From: Rhizobium sp. ACO-34A
Lineage (GTDB): Bacteria; Pseudomonadota; Alphaproteobacteria; Rhizobiales; Rhizobiaceae
Direction: 5' to 3'
DNA: 64,000 bases
NCBI GenBank assembly: GCA_002600635.1
Contig: CP021372.1
Location: forward strand, 327,001-391,000
Shown here: positions 9,419 to 17,536 of the stretch, one piece after another
How positions within the stretch are numbered: position 1 is the first letter of the stretch
Layout: each line of letters begins with the position of its first letter
Notes under the pieces: generated by a model
What the model was told of the DNA's origin: nothing
Database searches by the model: none
What the model saw: only the letters and a program-made list of their open reading frames with translations
Position numbers and translations under genes: made by a program

Positions 9419-10125
9419 CGGGAAATCCCCATGTAGGAATGGCGCACGGCATCGGAATGCATCATTTCATCGGCTGTGCCGCTGGCGTGGATATGCCCGG
9501 TTTCGATCAGATAGGCGCGATCGACGACCTTGAGCACCTGCTTCACGTTCTGCTCGACGATGAGCACCGTGTAACCTTCACTGCGGATGCGACGAACGAG
9601 GTCGAAGACCTGTGAGACGACGACGGGTGCAAGCCCTGTCGACGGTTCATCGAGAAGAATGAGTTTGGGCTTGCTCATCAACGCCCGGCCGATGGCGCAC
9701 ATCTGCTGTTCGCCGCCCGACATGGTGCCGGCGGCCTGATGACGTCGTTCTTTCATGCGTGGGAAAAGTTCGTAAACATAGTCGAGACGTTCCCGGAAAT
9801 GAGCGCGGGCGCTGCGCGGGAAGGAACCCATCTTGAGGTTGTCTTCAACGGACAGTTTCGGGAACAGATGGCGATTTTCCGGAACATGGGCGATACCGGT
9901 ATCGATGATCCGGTGCGCTGCCGTTTTGCGCAGATCCGTGCCTTCCATCGTCATACGCCCTTCGGTGGCAGGCAACATCCCCGAGATAACGCGCAGCAAC
10001 GAAGTTTTGCCCGCGCCGTTGGCGCCGATCACGGCAACTGCCTCACCCGCTTCGATGCGCAGGCTGATGCCGTTCAGCGCACGGAAATAGCCATAGGAAG
10101 CAGCGATATTCTCCAGTTCAAGCAT
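9415..10125 (-). CDS. livF: ABC transporter ATP-binding protein (LivF family)
   Basis: A 236-residue ABC ATPase with Walker A GANGAGKTSLL (about residues 34-44), a canonical signature MSGGEQQMCAIGRAL, Walker B LILLDEPSTGLAP, and a switch His region in the terminal third (VLIVEQNV). The size and the QNV/VLKVVDRAYLIETG tail are typical of LivF. It overlaps the LivG gene by 8 bp upstream and the LivH gene by 4 bp downstream, so it sits in the middle of a coupled operon. It energises import through the LivH/LivM channel together with the LivG subunit. Confidence 0.93.
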   Translation of the reverse strand: MLELENIAASYGYFRALNGISLRIEAGEAVAVIGANGAGKTSLLRVISGMLPATEGRMTMEGTDLRKTAAHRIIDTGIAHVPENRHLFPKLSVEDNLKMGSFPRSARAHFRERLDYVYELFPRMKERRHQAAGTMSGGEQQMCAIGRALMSKPKLILLDEPSTGLAPVVVSQVFDLVRRIRSEGYTVLIVEQNVKQVLKVVDRAYLIETGHIHASGTADEMMHSDAVRHSYMGISR

Positions 10126-10864
10126 TGGCTTTCAGCTCCTCAAGCGCATCCGGGCCAAGATAGACCTCGATGACGCGCGGGTCCGTCTGGGCTCCGGCGG
10201 GGTCACCGTCGTAGATTTTCTGTCCCTGATTGAGCACCACCACACGGTCGACCACGCGCATCAGAACGCCCATGATGTGTTCGACCCAGATAATGGTTAT
10301 GCCGCGTTCCTTGCGGACAAGGTTCAGCATGTCGGCGGCCTGTTCCATTTCTGCTTCGTCAAGTCCGTTCAGGCTCTCATCGGCGAGCAGAAGCTCCGGC
10401 TGGCTGGCAAGCGCGCGGGCAAGTTCCAGCTTCTTGAGACCGGCAGCTCCCATTCCCTCAACGCCGTTATGCGGGCTGGAGGACAGCCCTACGAGGTCGA
10501 GCGCGTCCATCGCCTGGCGGCGGCATTCCCCGATGTCGGGATGGCGGCTCTGGCCGAACCATGCAGCAAGTGTAACATTTTCCAGGATGCTCATTTTGGT
10601 GAACGGCCTTGGAATCTGAAAAGTGCGCCCGACGCCCATCCGGCAGATGGCGTCTGCCTTCAGACCCTGAATTTGCTTGCCATTAAGGGCAATCGTCCCG
10701 GACGTTGGCGCGAGCGTACCGGCGATCAAGTTGAATGTCGTACTCTTACCGGAGCCATTCGGGCCGATCAGACCGAGAATCTCGCCTTTGGCGACATCGA
10801 ATGACACTTCGGAAACGGCGGTAAAGCCGCCGAATTTCTTGTTCAGTGCTTTGACTGAAAGCAT
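10118..10864 (-). CDS. livG: ABC transporter ATP-binding protein (LivG family)
   Basis: A 248-residue ABC ATPase with Walker A GPNGSGKSTTFNL (about residues 33-45) and Walker B LLLADESLNGLDEAE. The signature loop is not LSGGQ but GAAGLKKLELARALA, a variant found in a subset of branched-chain-type transporters. The Pro of the usual DEP is replaced by Ser (DES). The fold and length are otherwise normal, and the final segment carries IIWVEHIMGVLMRVVDR. It is the second ATPase of the importer and overlaps the LivF start by 8 bp. The degenerate signature probably still functions opposite the partner's canonical site, but this is inferred. Confidence 0.9.
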   Translation of the reverse strand: MLSVKALNKKFGGFTAVSEVSFDVAKGEILGLIGPNGSGKSTTFNLIAGTLAPTSGTIALNGKQIQGLKADAICRMGVGRTFQIPRPFTKMSILENVTLAAWFGQSRHPDIGECRRQAMDALDLVGLSSSPHNGVEGMGAAGLKKLELARALASQPELLLADESLNGLDEAEMEQAADMLNLVRKERGITIIWVEHIMGVLMRVVDRVVVLNQGQKIYDGDPAGAQTDPRVIEVYLGPDALEELKANA

Positions 10865-10955
10865 GAGAATCCGTCTCCCCGCGGGTGCAAAACCGCGTGT
10901 TTCTGCTGTATCCGGGGTGCAAAGACACCCCGGATGGCCATGTCAGGCTAAGGTG

Positions 10956-12248
10956 TTACTGCGCGTAGGCGTGGCCCTTCGGCAGCGGGATGACGGGATC
11001 TGCCGTCTTGATCGGCGTCGGCCAGAGAACCTTGCTGCCTTCCGGCGTGTACTGAATGACGGTCGGCGACGACCGCTCGTTCTGACCCGACATCGGCGTA
11101 CCCGGCGGGAAAAACTTGACCCCGTACCCCTGAACGGTTCCGCCGATTGGCAGGTCGACAGCAAGCGCCGCCTTGCGCAAGGCCTCTGGATCGGTGCCGC
11201 CGAAATCACGGATGGCGCGAGGCATTACTTCCGTGAACAGAATCCACGACTGATTGAAGCCCATCCAGACGTTGGTTTCGGCATAATCAATTCCGGTTTT
11301 CTCCTTGTATCGGCGCACGACCTCCTTGGTGACATCGCCAAGGCCCGGCGCGAGCGTCGCTGGGTCGAGAAGCTGGGCTGCGACGGGATCAACATCCATG
11401 ATGTAATCGGCGTCGGACCCGACCAGTTCACGCAGCTTGACAGGGTTGGCGTAGCCGGCGCCATGGCCGATCAAGGCCTTCCACCGCAATCCCTGCTCCT
11501 TGGCCTGGCGAAGGAAGAGCGCGATGTCAGGTGCATAACCCGTGTGGAGAATAACGTCCGGGCGTGCGCGGCGCAGCTTTGACACCATCGGCGAGAGATC
11601 GGTGGAGCTGATGGAATAGCCTTCGTTCAGCACGACTTTCATGCCGAAATTGCTGCAAACGGTCTGATTGGCGGATGCGATACCAGAACCGTACGGACCG
11701 TCCTCATGAATGATGGCAACCTTGAGCTCTGAAGCTGGCACGCCGAACCGGGCCTGTGAAACCTCGGAGAGGAACTTGCACGACGCCTCGCCATACTGGT
11801 CGGAGTGGACCTGCGCGCGGAAGACATATTGCAGGTTCCGATCCTTGAAGACGGCGGAGGAAACGCAGACATTCGCCCACATGAATTTCTTGGCGCTGTC
11901 TACCTTGGCTGCCATCGGCACGCATTGGGCGCTTGAATAAACGCCCATGACGAGATCGACCTTGTCGTCGTTAAGCAGGCGCTCGGCGGCGTTGATGGCA
12001 ACGTCGACCTTAGATTGAGCATCGACGTTGACGGGGACGAGTTTACGCCCTTCGATGCCACCCTTTTCGTTGATCATGTCGATGGCGATCTGTGTGCCGA
12101 TCGATGCATTGACCGATCCAGCACCGGAAAACGGCCCGGTCTGATCGTAAATCACACCGATCTTGATGTCCTCGGCCATTGCCGCGGTGCCGGCTAGCAG
12201 AAAGGCGGCGGCACCGGCTGCAAGCCGGCGTATGGATGAATTTTTCAC
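10956..12248 (-). CDS. ABC transporter substrate-binding protein (LivK/type I periplasmic binding)
   Basis: A 430-residue exported protein. Residues 1-25 form a Sec signal peptide (two Arg, then AAGAAAFLLAGTAAMA, with cleavage before EDIKIG). The mature part begins with the family hallmark IKIGVIYDQTGPFSGAGS and has two type I binding-protein lobes. It captures the substrate in the periplasm for the LivGFHM importer encoded just downstream. Its length exceeds classical LivJ/LivK (about 370 residues), as in family members that bind aromatic acids, amides or urea. It is the first gene of the minus-strand operon and faces the catabolic operon across a 139-bp promoter region. Confidence 0.92.
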   Translation of the reverse strand: MKNSSIRRLAAGAAAFLLAGTAAMAEDIKIGVIYDQTGPFSGAGSVNASIGTQIAIDMINEKGGIEGRKLVPVNVDAQSKVDVAINAAERLLNDDKVDLVMGVYSSAQCVPMAAKVDSAKKFMWANVCVSSAVFKDRNLQYVFRAQVHSDQYGEASCKFLSEVSQARFGVPASELKVAIIHEDGPYGSGIASANQTVCSNFGMKVVLNEGYSISSTDLSPMVSKLRRARPDVILHTGYAPDIALFLRQAKEQGLRWKALIGHGAGYANPVKLRELVGSDADYIMDVDPVAAQLLDPATLAPGLGDVTKEVVRRYKEKTGIDYAETNVWMGFNQSWILFTEVMPRAIRDFGGTDPEALRKAALAVDLPIGGTVQGYGVKFFPPGTPMSGQNERSSPTVIQYTPEGSKVLWPTPIKTADPVIPLPKGHAYAQ

Positions 12249-12349
12249 GACTGTTCCTCCCGTGATGCGTGAAGCCTTCGAAGATGAACTTGCTGTCCTC
12301 CTCCGACAGAAGCTGGTTGCATCCTGCCAAGATTATGTTAGCGTGTAAA

Positions 12350-12364
12350 TGAAATTCTATTTCA
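12350..12364. promoter_or_regulatory. Perfect palindrome, likely IclR-type operator
   Basis: TGAAATTCTATTTCA is a perfect inverted repeat (TGAAAT, TCT, ATTTCA) in the divergent promoter between the Liv binding-protein gene and the catabolic operon. An extra half site TGAAAT follows at 12370-12375. The form (GAAAT-N3-ATTTC) matches operators described for IclR-family regulators, and an IclR gene ends the transporter operon. Confidence 0.5.
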
Positions 12365-12387
12365 AACAGTGAAATGAGGTGGAGGAA

Positions 12388-13296
12388 ATGAAGAAAATCG
12401 CGTTTATCGGCCTGGGTGCCATGGGTGGAGGCATGGCGTCCAATATCGTGCGCAAGGGCATTCCGCTGACCGTCTACGATATTCAGCCCGCAAGTGTGGC
12501 CCGCGTTGCCGAGGTTGGTGCGGTGGCGGCGGCCTCGCTTGCAGAGGCCGCGCAGAATGCCGATGTGGTTGTCACCATGCTGCCAGCAACGCAGCATGTT
12601 CTTAATGTCGTGACCGGCGCTGGCGGTGTCCTCGACAACATGAAGGGGGGTGGTCTGCTCATCGACATGAGCACTATCGCCACGCATGGCACAGACACCC
12701 TGATTCGGGTGTGCGCCGAACGTGGTGTACGCTTCATCGACGCTCCGGTGGGGCGCCTTGCCAGTCACGCGATTGCGGGCAAGTCGATGTTCATGGTCGG
12801 CTGCGAAAATGAAGACGACTTCACCGAAGCCAAGCCGCTTTTTGATGCAATGGGCGACACGATCATTCGCTGCGGCAAGCCTGGAACCGGTATTCGCGTG
12901 AAGCTGGTCAACAACTTCCAGGTATTGAGCATTGCCGAAATTACGGCAGAGGCGTTGGTGCTGGCGGCAAAGCTCGGACTTGATGTCGAGGTGGTGAAGC
13001 AGGTGAACGCACAGACGACCGCCACCAATGGGCAGATGCAGGTTAACTTTGCCACGAAATCGCTGGTTGGCGACATCGAGCCGGGCTTTACATTCGATCT
13101 TTCCCACAAGGACATGACGCTCGCGCTCGAAGCGGCGGCTCAAATGCGGCTTGGTCTGCCGGTGGGCGCGGCGGTGCATGCCGTGTACGGAGCTGCGCGT
13201 TCCACGAAATACGCGGGCAAGGACTTCAGTGCGCTGCTGGACTATGCCGCCGATCTCGCAGGTATCGAACCGCCAAGGCTGAAAAAGCAGGACTGA
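12388..13296 (+). CDS. NAD(P)-dependent oxidoreductase, 3-hydroxyisobutyrate dehydrogenase family
   Basis: A 302-residue beta-hydroxyacid dehydrogenase with the N-terminal KKIAFIGLGAMGGGMASNIV dinucleotide motif, the substrate signature FIDAPVGRLASHAIAGKSMFMVG (about residues 115-137, with GRLASHAIAG in place of the usual SGGxxGAxxG) and the catalytic helix GTGIRVKLVNNFQ containing the Lys. The ATG at 12388 is preceded by a strong GGTGGAGG; the in-frame GTG at 12379 lies inside that ribosome binding site. It is the first gene of a six-gene catabolic operon, with the next gene 31 bp downstream. Oxidation of a beta-hydroxy acid or of an intermediate after thioester hydrolysis is likely, and the altered signature suggests a substrate other than 3-hydroxyisobutyrate. 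Confidence 0.88.
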   Translation: MKKIAFIGLGAMGGGMASNIVRKGIPLTVYDIQPASVARVAEVGAVAAASLAEAAQNADVVVTMLPATQHVLNVVTGAGGVLDNMKGGGLLIDMSTIATHGTDTLIRVCAERGVRFIDAPVGRLASHAIAGKSMFMVGCENEDDFTEAKPLFDAMGDTIIRCGKPGTGIRVKLVNNFQVLSIAEITAEALVLAAKLGLDVEVVKQVNAQTTATNGQMQVNFATKSLVGDIEPGFTFDLSHKDMTLALEAAAQMRLGLPVGAAVHAVYGAARSTKYAGKDFSALLDYAADLAGIEPPRLKKQD

Positions 13297-13327
13297 ACGG
13301 GAACAGCCAGAGAAGGCACCCTTTGAC

Positions 13328-14341
13328 ATGACAGATATGATTTCCGACAGCGCGAAGCGTCTCTTCGCGCAATACCCTGCCGTGCCCGAAAGCCGGGATG
13401 GAGCCTGGAACGCCGCCTTGTGGCAGGCGGTGGATGAGGCCGGTTTTCCTCTTGCGCTTCTTTCGGAAGAGGAGGGCGGTTTCAGTCTTGAGCCAGCGGA
13501 TGCCTGCACTCTGCTGCACATCGCGGCGGCACATGCTGTAACTATCCCGCTTGGTGAAACGATGGTGGCTAACTGGCTGCTGGCCAAGGCAGGACTAGAA
13601 CCGGCGGAGGGGCCGGCGGGCGTTGCCGCGCGAACGTTGGCGACCGGGATTGCCTGCGGCCGGTATCTTCGCACACTTGTCCTCTATGAACCGGAAGGCG
13701 ACAGTCTGCGTCTCGTCCGGCTGGATGTGTCCGATGCTGGCGAAGTCTGGAAGCAGGGAAGCAACATCACGGGGGAGCCCCGCGATACCTTTCTAGGTGA
13801 CGCCACTACCGCCACCGGGTTCGGTTTCGTCCCTGTTGGTGCAGAGGCGATCAACGCTCTCATGGCATTGGTTCGCAGCCAGCAAATGGCCGGTGCACTA
13901 CAGGCAATCCTTGATCGTACCGTGCAGTACGCAACGGAACGGGTGCAGTTTGGCAAGCCCCTCGGCAAATTCCAGGCGATCCAGCAGTATCTGGCCATCA
14001 TGGCCGGGGAAACCGCTGCTGCGCGCGCTGCGGCGCTGATGGCGGCGCAAGCCCTGTCGATGGTGCAATCCGAACCGGATGTTTTCCGCCTGACTGTTGC
14101 TGCGGCCAAAATCCGCGTTGGCGAGGCCGCCGGGACGGTCTGCGCGCTATCTCACCAGATTCACGGCGCAATCGGTTTCAGCCGGGAATATGCGCTGCAT
14201 CCCCTTACCCGCAGGCTGTGGGCATGGCGCGATGAACATGGCCGCGAAGCAGACTGGGCCAGTGAACTCGGCAAGTCGATCATCTCCGGCAAGGCTGGTG
14301 TCTGGCCTCAAATAACGAACCTTCAAGCGAGCTTCTTCTGA
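13328..14341 (+). CDS. Acyl-CoA dehydrogenase family protein (short form)
   Basis: A 337-residue acyl-CoA dehydrogenase-like flavoprotein. The N-terminal helical domain includes ALLSEEEGGFSL, and the C-terminal helical domain carries RVQFGKPLGKFQAIQQYLA (about residues 205-223) and HQIHGAIGFSREYALHPLTRRL (about residues 277-298), both family hallmarks. It is shorter than a typical enzyme (about 380) because the middle beta domain is reduced. Such proteins often form a heteromeric pair with a full-length partner. The next gene, another acyl-CoA dehydrogenase, overlaps its stop by one base, which supports an alpha/beta pair. It would oxidise an acyl-CoA to the enoyl-CoA and pass electrons to ETF. 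Confidence 0.88.
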   Translation: MTDMISDSAKRLFAQYPAVPESRDGAWNAALWQAVDEAGFPLALLSEEEGGFSLEPADACTLLHIAAAHAVTIPLGETMVANWLLAKAGLEPAEGPAGVAARTLATGIACGRYLRTLVLYEPEGDSLRLVRLDVSDAGEVWKQGSNITGEPRDTFLGDATTATGFGFVPVGAEAINALMALVRSQQMAGALQAILDRTVQYATERVQFGKPLGKFQAIQQYLAIMAGETAAARAAALMAAQALSMVQSEPDVFRLTVAAAKIRVGEAAGTVCALSHQIHGAIGFSREYALHPLTRRLWAWRDEHGREADWASELGKSIISGKAGVWPQITNLQASFF

Positions 14342-15474
14342 TGACGGACCTGGATTTTTCCCTGACACCACCGTCCACCGACCACGGTGCACTGAGGGCA
14401 GAAGTGCGTGCCTTCCTCAAGGACGCCATGCCGGCGGGCTACGGACCCTCCGAACGCGCGCGCTCATGGACCGGATTTGATGCCGAGTTCAGTCGCGAGC
14501 TTGGCGCGCGCGGCTGGATAGGCATGACCCTGCCTGTCGAGTATGGCGGACATGGCCGCAGCGCTATCGAGCGTCACATCGTGGTCGAGGAATTGCTGGC
14601 TGCCGGTGCACCGGTCGCAGCCCACTGGATTGCCGACCGTCAGAGCGCGCCGATGATCCTGCACAATGGTACTGAAGAGCAGCGCCGCACGATCCTGCCA
14701 CGGATTGCCGCTGGCGAGTGCTATTTCTGCATCGGCATGAGTGAACCGGACAGCGGTTCCGATCTTGCATCCGTGCGGATGAAAGCCGAGCGTATTGAGA
14801 ACGGCTACCGGCTGACCGGCACAAAGCTGTGGACCACCTATGCCCATGAGGCCCACTATATGATCGTCTTCTGCCGCACGGGGCAGGCTGAGGATCGTCA
14901 TGGCGGCATGAGCCAGTTTCTGGTCGATATGAGCCTGCCCGGCATAAGCGTACGCGCGGTGCTTGATATGGCCGGAGAGCATCATTTCAATGAAGTCAGC
15001 TTTGATGGCGTGCTTTTGCCTGAGAGCACCCTGCTCGGCAAGGAAGGTGCGGGCTGGTCGCAAGTCATGTCCGAACTTTCCTTCGAGCGCTCGGGGCCGG
15101 AACGCTTCCTGTCATCCTTCGCGCTGGTGGACGAGATTGTCCGCGAAGCGCCGGTGGATGTCGTGACGGAACGGAGCATGGGACGTCTTGTGGCGCATCT
15201 GATGGTGCTTCGCCATATGTCGCAATCCGTCGCCGGCAGGCTCTCGCGCGGCGAGAAGCCCGACCTTCATGCCGCCGTCGTCAAGGATCTCGGCGCAACC
15301 TTCGAGCAGGAAATTCCTGAAATCGCCCGCACGCTGGTCTGCCCGGAAAAGGCCGATGACGAATTCAACGCCACTTTGGCGCGATTGCGTATGGCGGCAC
15401 CGAGCTTCTCGCTACGCGGTGGAACGCGCGAGGTGCTGCGAGGCATCATCGCTCGCGGCCTTGGCCTCAGATAA
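14341..15474 (+). CDS. Acyl-CoA dehydrogenase
   Basis: A 377-residue acyl-CoA dehydrogenase. The FAD/substrate-binding stretch is clear (CYFCIGMSEPDSGSDLASVR, then GYRLTGTKLWTTYAHEAHYM, about residues 128-180). The C-terminus ends SLRGGTREVLRGIIARGLGL, the usual GGT-E-IIAR-LGL motif. Start and previous stop share one base (TGATG), so it is translationally coupled to the shorter acyl-CoA dehydrogenase upstream. The following enoyl-CoA hydratase starts 10 bp after its stop. Together they would carry out the dehydrogenation and hydration steps of a beta-oxidation-like route. Confidence 0.93.
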   Translation: MTDLDFSLTPPSTDHGALRAEVRAFLKDAMPAGYGPSERARSWTGFDAEFSRELGARGWIGMTLPVEYGGHGRSAIERHIVVEELLAAGAPVAAHWIADRQSAPMILHNGTEEQRRTILPRIAAGECYFCIGMSEPDSGSDLASVRMKAERIENGYRLTGTKLWTTYAHEAHYMIVFCRTGQAEDRHGGMSQFLVDMSLPGISVRAVLDMAGEHHFNEVSFDGVLLPESTLLGKEGAGWSQVMSELSFERSGPERFLSSFALVDEIVREAPVDVVTERSMGRLVAHLMVLRHMSQSVAGRLSRGEKPDLHAAVVKDLGATFEQEIPEIARTLVCPEKADDEFNATLARLRMAAPSFSLRGGTREVLRGIIARGLGLR

Positions 15475-15484
15475 GGAGACAAAA

Positions 15485-16279
15485 ATGGAACTCGTTCATT
15501 CGAGCCGTGACGAAGCTGGTGTCGTCACCATGACCTTGAGCGATCCAGCATCGCGCAATGCAATTTCCGGCCTGCCAATGGTCGAGGCGCTTCTTGCCGC
15601 GCTGGCAACGGCGGAAGCCGACCCAAAGGCTCGCGTCATCGTGCTGACCGGTGAAGGCCCTGCCTTTTCGGCAGGCGGCAACATCAAGGCGATGGGAGAA
15701 GGGCAGGGCCTGGTCGATGCGGTGCCCGCCATTACCCGGCAGAACTATCGCAACGGCATCCAGCGCCTGCCTGTTGCTTTCGAAGCGCTGGAATTGCCTG
15801 TCATCGCGGCTGTCAACGGCCCCGCCATAGGCGCTGGCTGCGATCTGGCGCTGATGTGCGACATACGGATCGCCGGGCGTTCGGCGCGATTTGCAGAAAG
15901 CTTCGTGAAGCTTGGTATCGTGCCGGGCGATGGCGGTGCCTGGCTTCTGCCGCGGGCCGTGGGCTTTTCCAAGGCAAGCGAAATGGCATTGACGGGCGAT
16001 GTGATCGATGCCGAAGAGGCCCTGCGCATCGGAATGGTTTCGAAAGTCGTGGAAGATGGGAGCCTTCTGGATGTCGCCGTCGATATGGCCCGCCGCATTG
16101 CAGCCAATCCAACCCAGGCGGTTCGTATGACGAAGCGTCTCCTGCGGCAGGCAGCAGGACAAGGTCTCCATTCCTTTCTGGAGATGTCCGCGGCGATGCA
16201 GGCAATCGCCCATCACACCGAAGACTATCGCATCGCGCTCGGCGCCATGCTCGACCGCACCGGCAAGGGAAAATCCTGA
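15485..16279 (+). CDS. Enoyl-CoA hydratase/isomerase family protein
   Basis: A 264-residue crotonase-fold enzyme. The start ATG at 15485 is preceded by AAGGAGAC; the frame is open further upstream but inside the previous gene. Oxyanion-hole segments are visible: PAFSAGGNIKAMGEGQ (about residues 59-74) and NGPAIGAGCDLALMCDIRIA (about residues 110-129), followed by FVKLGIVPGDGGAWLLPR. The usual catalytic Glu of the PE-x-x-G segment is not obvious (VKLGI here), so it may be a hydratase with altered chemistry or an isomerase/hydrolase of the superfamily. It overlaps the CoA-transferase start by one base. Confidence 0.9.
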   Translation: MELVHSSRDEAGVVTMTLSDPASRNAISGLPMVEALLAALATAEADPKARVIVLTGEGPAFSAGGNIKAMGEGQGLVDAVPAITRQNYRNGIQRLPVAFEALELPVIAAVNGPAIGAGCDLALMCDIRIAGRSARFAESFVKLGIVPGDGGAWLLPRAVGFSKASEMALTGDVIDAEEALRIGMVSKVVEDGSLLDVAVDMARRIAANPTQAVRMTKRLLRQAAGQGLHSFLEMSAAMQAIAHHTEDYRIALGAMLDRTGKGKS

Positions 16280-17532
16280 TGGCGAACGATCCGGCAACCC
16301 AATCCGGCCCGCTTGCCGGTATTCGTATTCTCGATCTCAGCCGCGTTCTGGCAGGTCCTTGGGCGACGCAGGTTCTGGGCGATCTCGGCGCAGATGTGGT
16401 GAAAATCGAAAAGCCGGGACCGGGGGACGATACCCGCACGTGGGGACCTCCTTGGCTCGACACGGCCGATGCTCCGCTTTCAGGCTATTTTCTGGCCTGC
16501 AATCGCAACAAACGTTCACTTGCGGTCGACATTTCCGCGCCTGAAGGAGCTGAAATCGTGCGCAAGCTTGCGCTTGAAGCCGATGTGGTCGTTGAGAATT
16601 TCAAGGTGGGCGCGCTGGCCCGCTACGGTCTCGATGCGGCAAGCCTGCGCGCGCTCAATCCGCGCCTGATCTATTGCTCGGTGACCGGTTTCGGGCAGGA
16701 CGGACCTTATGCCGAGCGCGGCGGCTACGATTTTCTCGTGCAGGGAATGGGTGGGCTGATGAGCATCACCGGTCCGGAAACAGGTGAACCGACGAAGGTC
16801 GGCGTTCCCGTCATTGACCTCTTCACCGGCCTCTATGCCGTGGTCGCAATTCAGGCAGCGCTCCGGCATCGTGACAGTACGGGCGAGGGGCAGACCATCG
16901 ATTGCGCGCTTCTGGATACATGTGTGGCAATCCTCGCCAACCAGTCCATGAACTGGCTCGTTGGCGGGCATGTTCCCAAACCCCTCGGCAACGGGCACCC
17001 CAATGTCGTTCCTTATCGTACATTTGCGGCCTCGGATGGGCATCTGATCGTGGCGATCGGTAATGACGGCCAGTTTCGCGCCTTCTGCCGGCTGCTTGGA
17101 CGCAACGACCTTGCCAACCATCCCGGCTATACCTCGAATGCCGGTCGAGTCGCCAATCGGGTTGCGCTTGAAGAGGCGCTGTCGGCAGAAATTGCATGCT
17201 ATAGCAGCGCCGATCTTCTGGAGAAAATGAATGCCGCTGGCATCCCCGGCGGACCGATCAACCGGCTTGATCAGGTTTTTTCCGACCCGCAGGTCACGGC
17301 GCGCGGCATGGTGGAGTGTTTCGATCTGGAGCCCGGTCGCGAGGTTCGATTGACCCGTTTTCCGGCCCGGCTCTCAGCCAGCCCACCATCGATCCGCAGC
17401 CTGCCACAAGCGCTTGGAGCCGCAAGCGGTGAAATCCTTGCCACACTCGGCTTTGACGCGGAAACCATAAACGATCTGAAAATGCGTGGCATCGTCAGTA
17501 TGCCTGAAACCGCGAAGATGCGGGAGGAATAA
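16279..17532 (+). CDS. CaiB/BaiF family CoA transferase
   Basis: A 417-residue class III CoA transferase. The N-terminus GPLAGIRILDLSRVLAGPWATQ and the stretch LGDLGADVVKIEKPGPGDD (about residues 32-50) are classic for the family. YFLACNRNKRSLAVD, VVVENFKVGALARYGLD and the GYDFLVQGMGGLMSITG loop also match. It moves CoA from a donor thioester to a free carboxylic acid, so it is the likely substrate-activation step of this pathway. ATG at 16279 shares its A with the preceding TGA, which fixes the start although the frame is open farther upstream. The aldehyde dehydrogenase follows after 4 bp. Confidence 0.93.
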   Translation: MANDPATQSGPLAGIRILDLSRVLAGPWATQVLGDLGADVVKIEKPGPGDDTRTWGPPWLDTADAPLSGYFLACNRNKRSLAVDISAPEGAEIVRKLALEADVVVENFKVGALARYGLDAASLRALNPRLIYCSVTGFGQDGPYAERGGYDFLVQGMGGLMSITGPETGEPTKVGVPVIDLFTGLYAVVAIQAALRHRDSTGEGQTIDCALLDTCVAILANQSMNWLVGGHVPKPLGNGHPNVVPYRTFAASDGHLIVAIGNDGQFRAFCRLLGRNDLANHPGYTSNAGRVANRVALEEALSAEIACYSSADLLEKMNAAGIPGGPINRLDQVFSDPQVTARGMVECFDLEPGREVRLTRFPARLSASPPSIRSLPQALGAASGEILATLGFDAETINDLKMRGIVSMPETAKMREE

Positions 17533-17536
17533 CAGC

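Noticed and set aside
12043..13674. 543-codon minus-strand open frame across the 12.4 kb promoter and two genes
   Set aside because: It runs antisense to the dehydrogenase, the acyl-CoA dehydrogenase and the divergent promoter and shows no protein family; it reflects codon bias.
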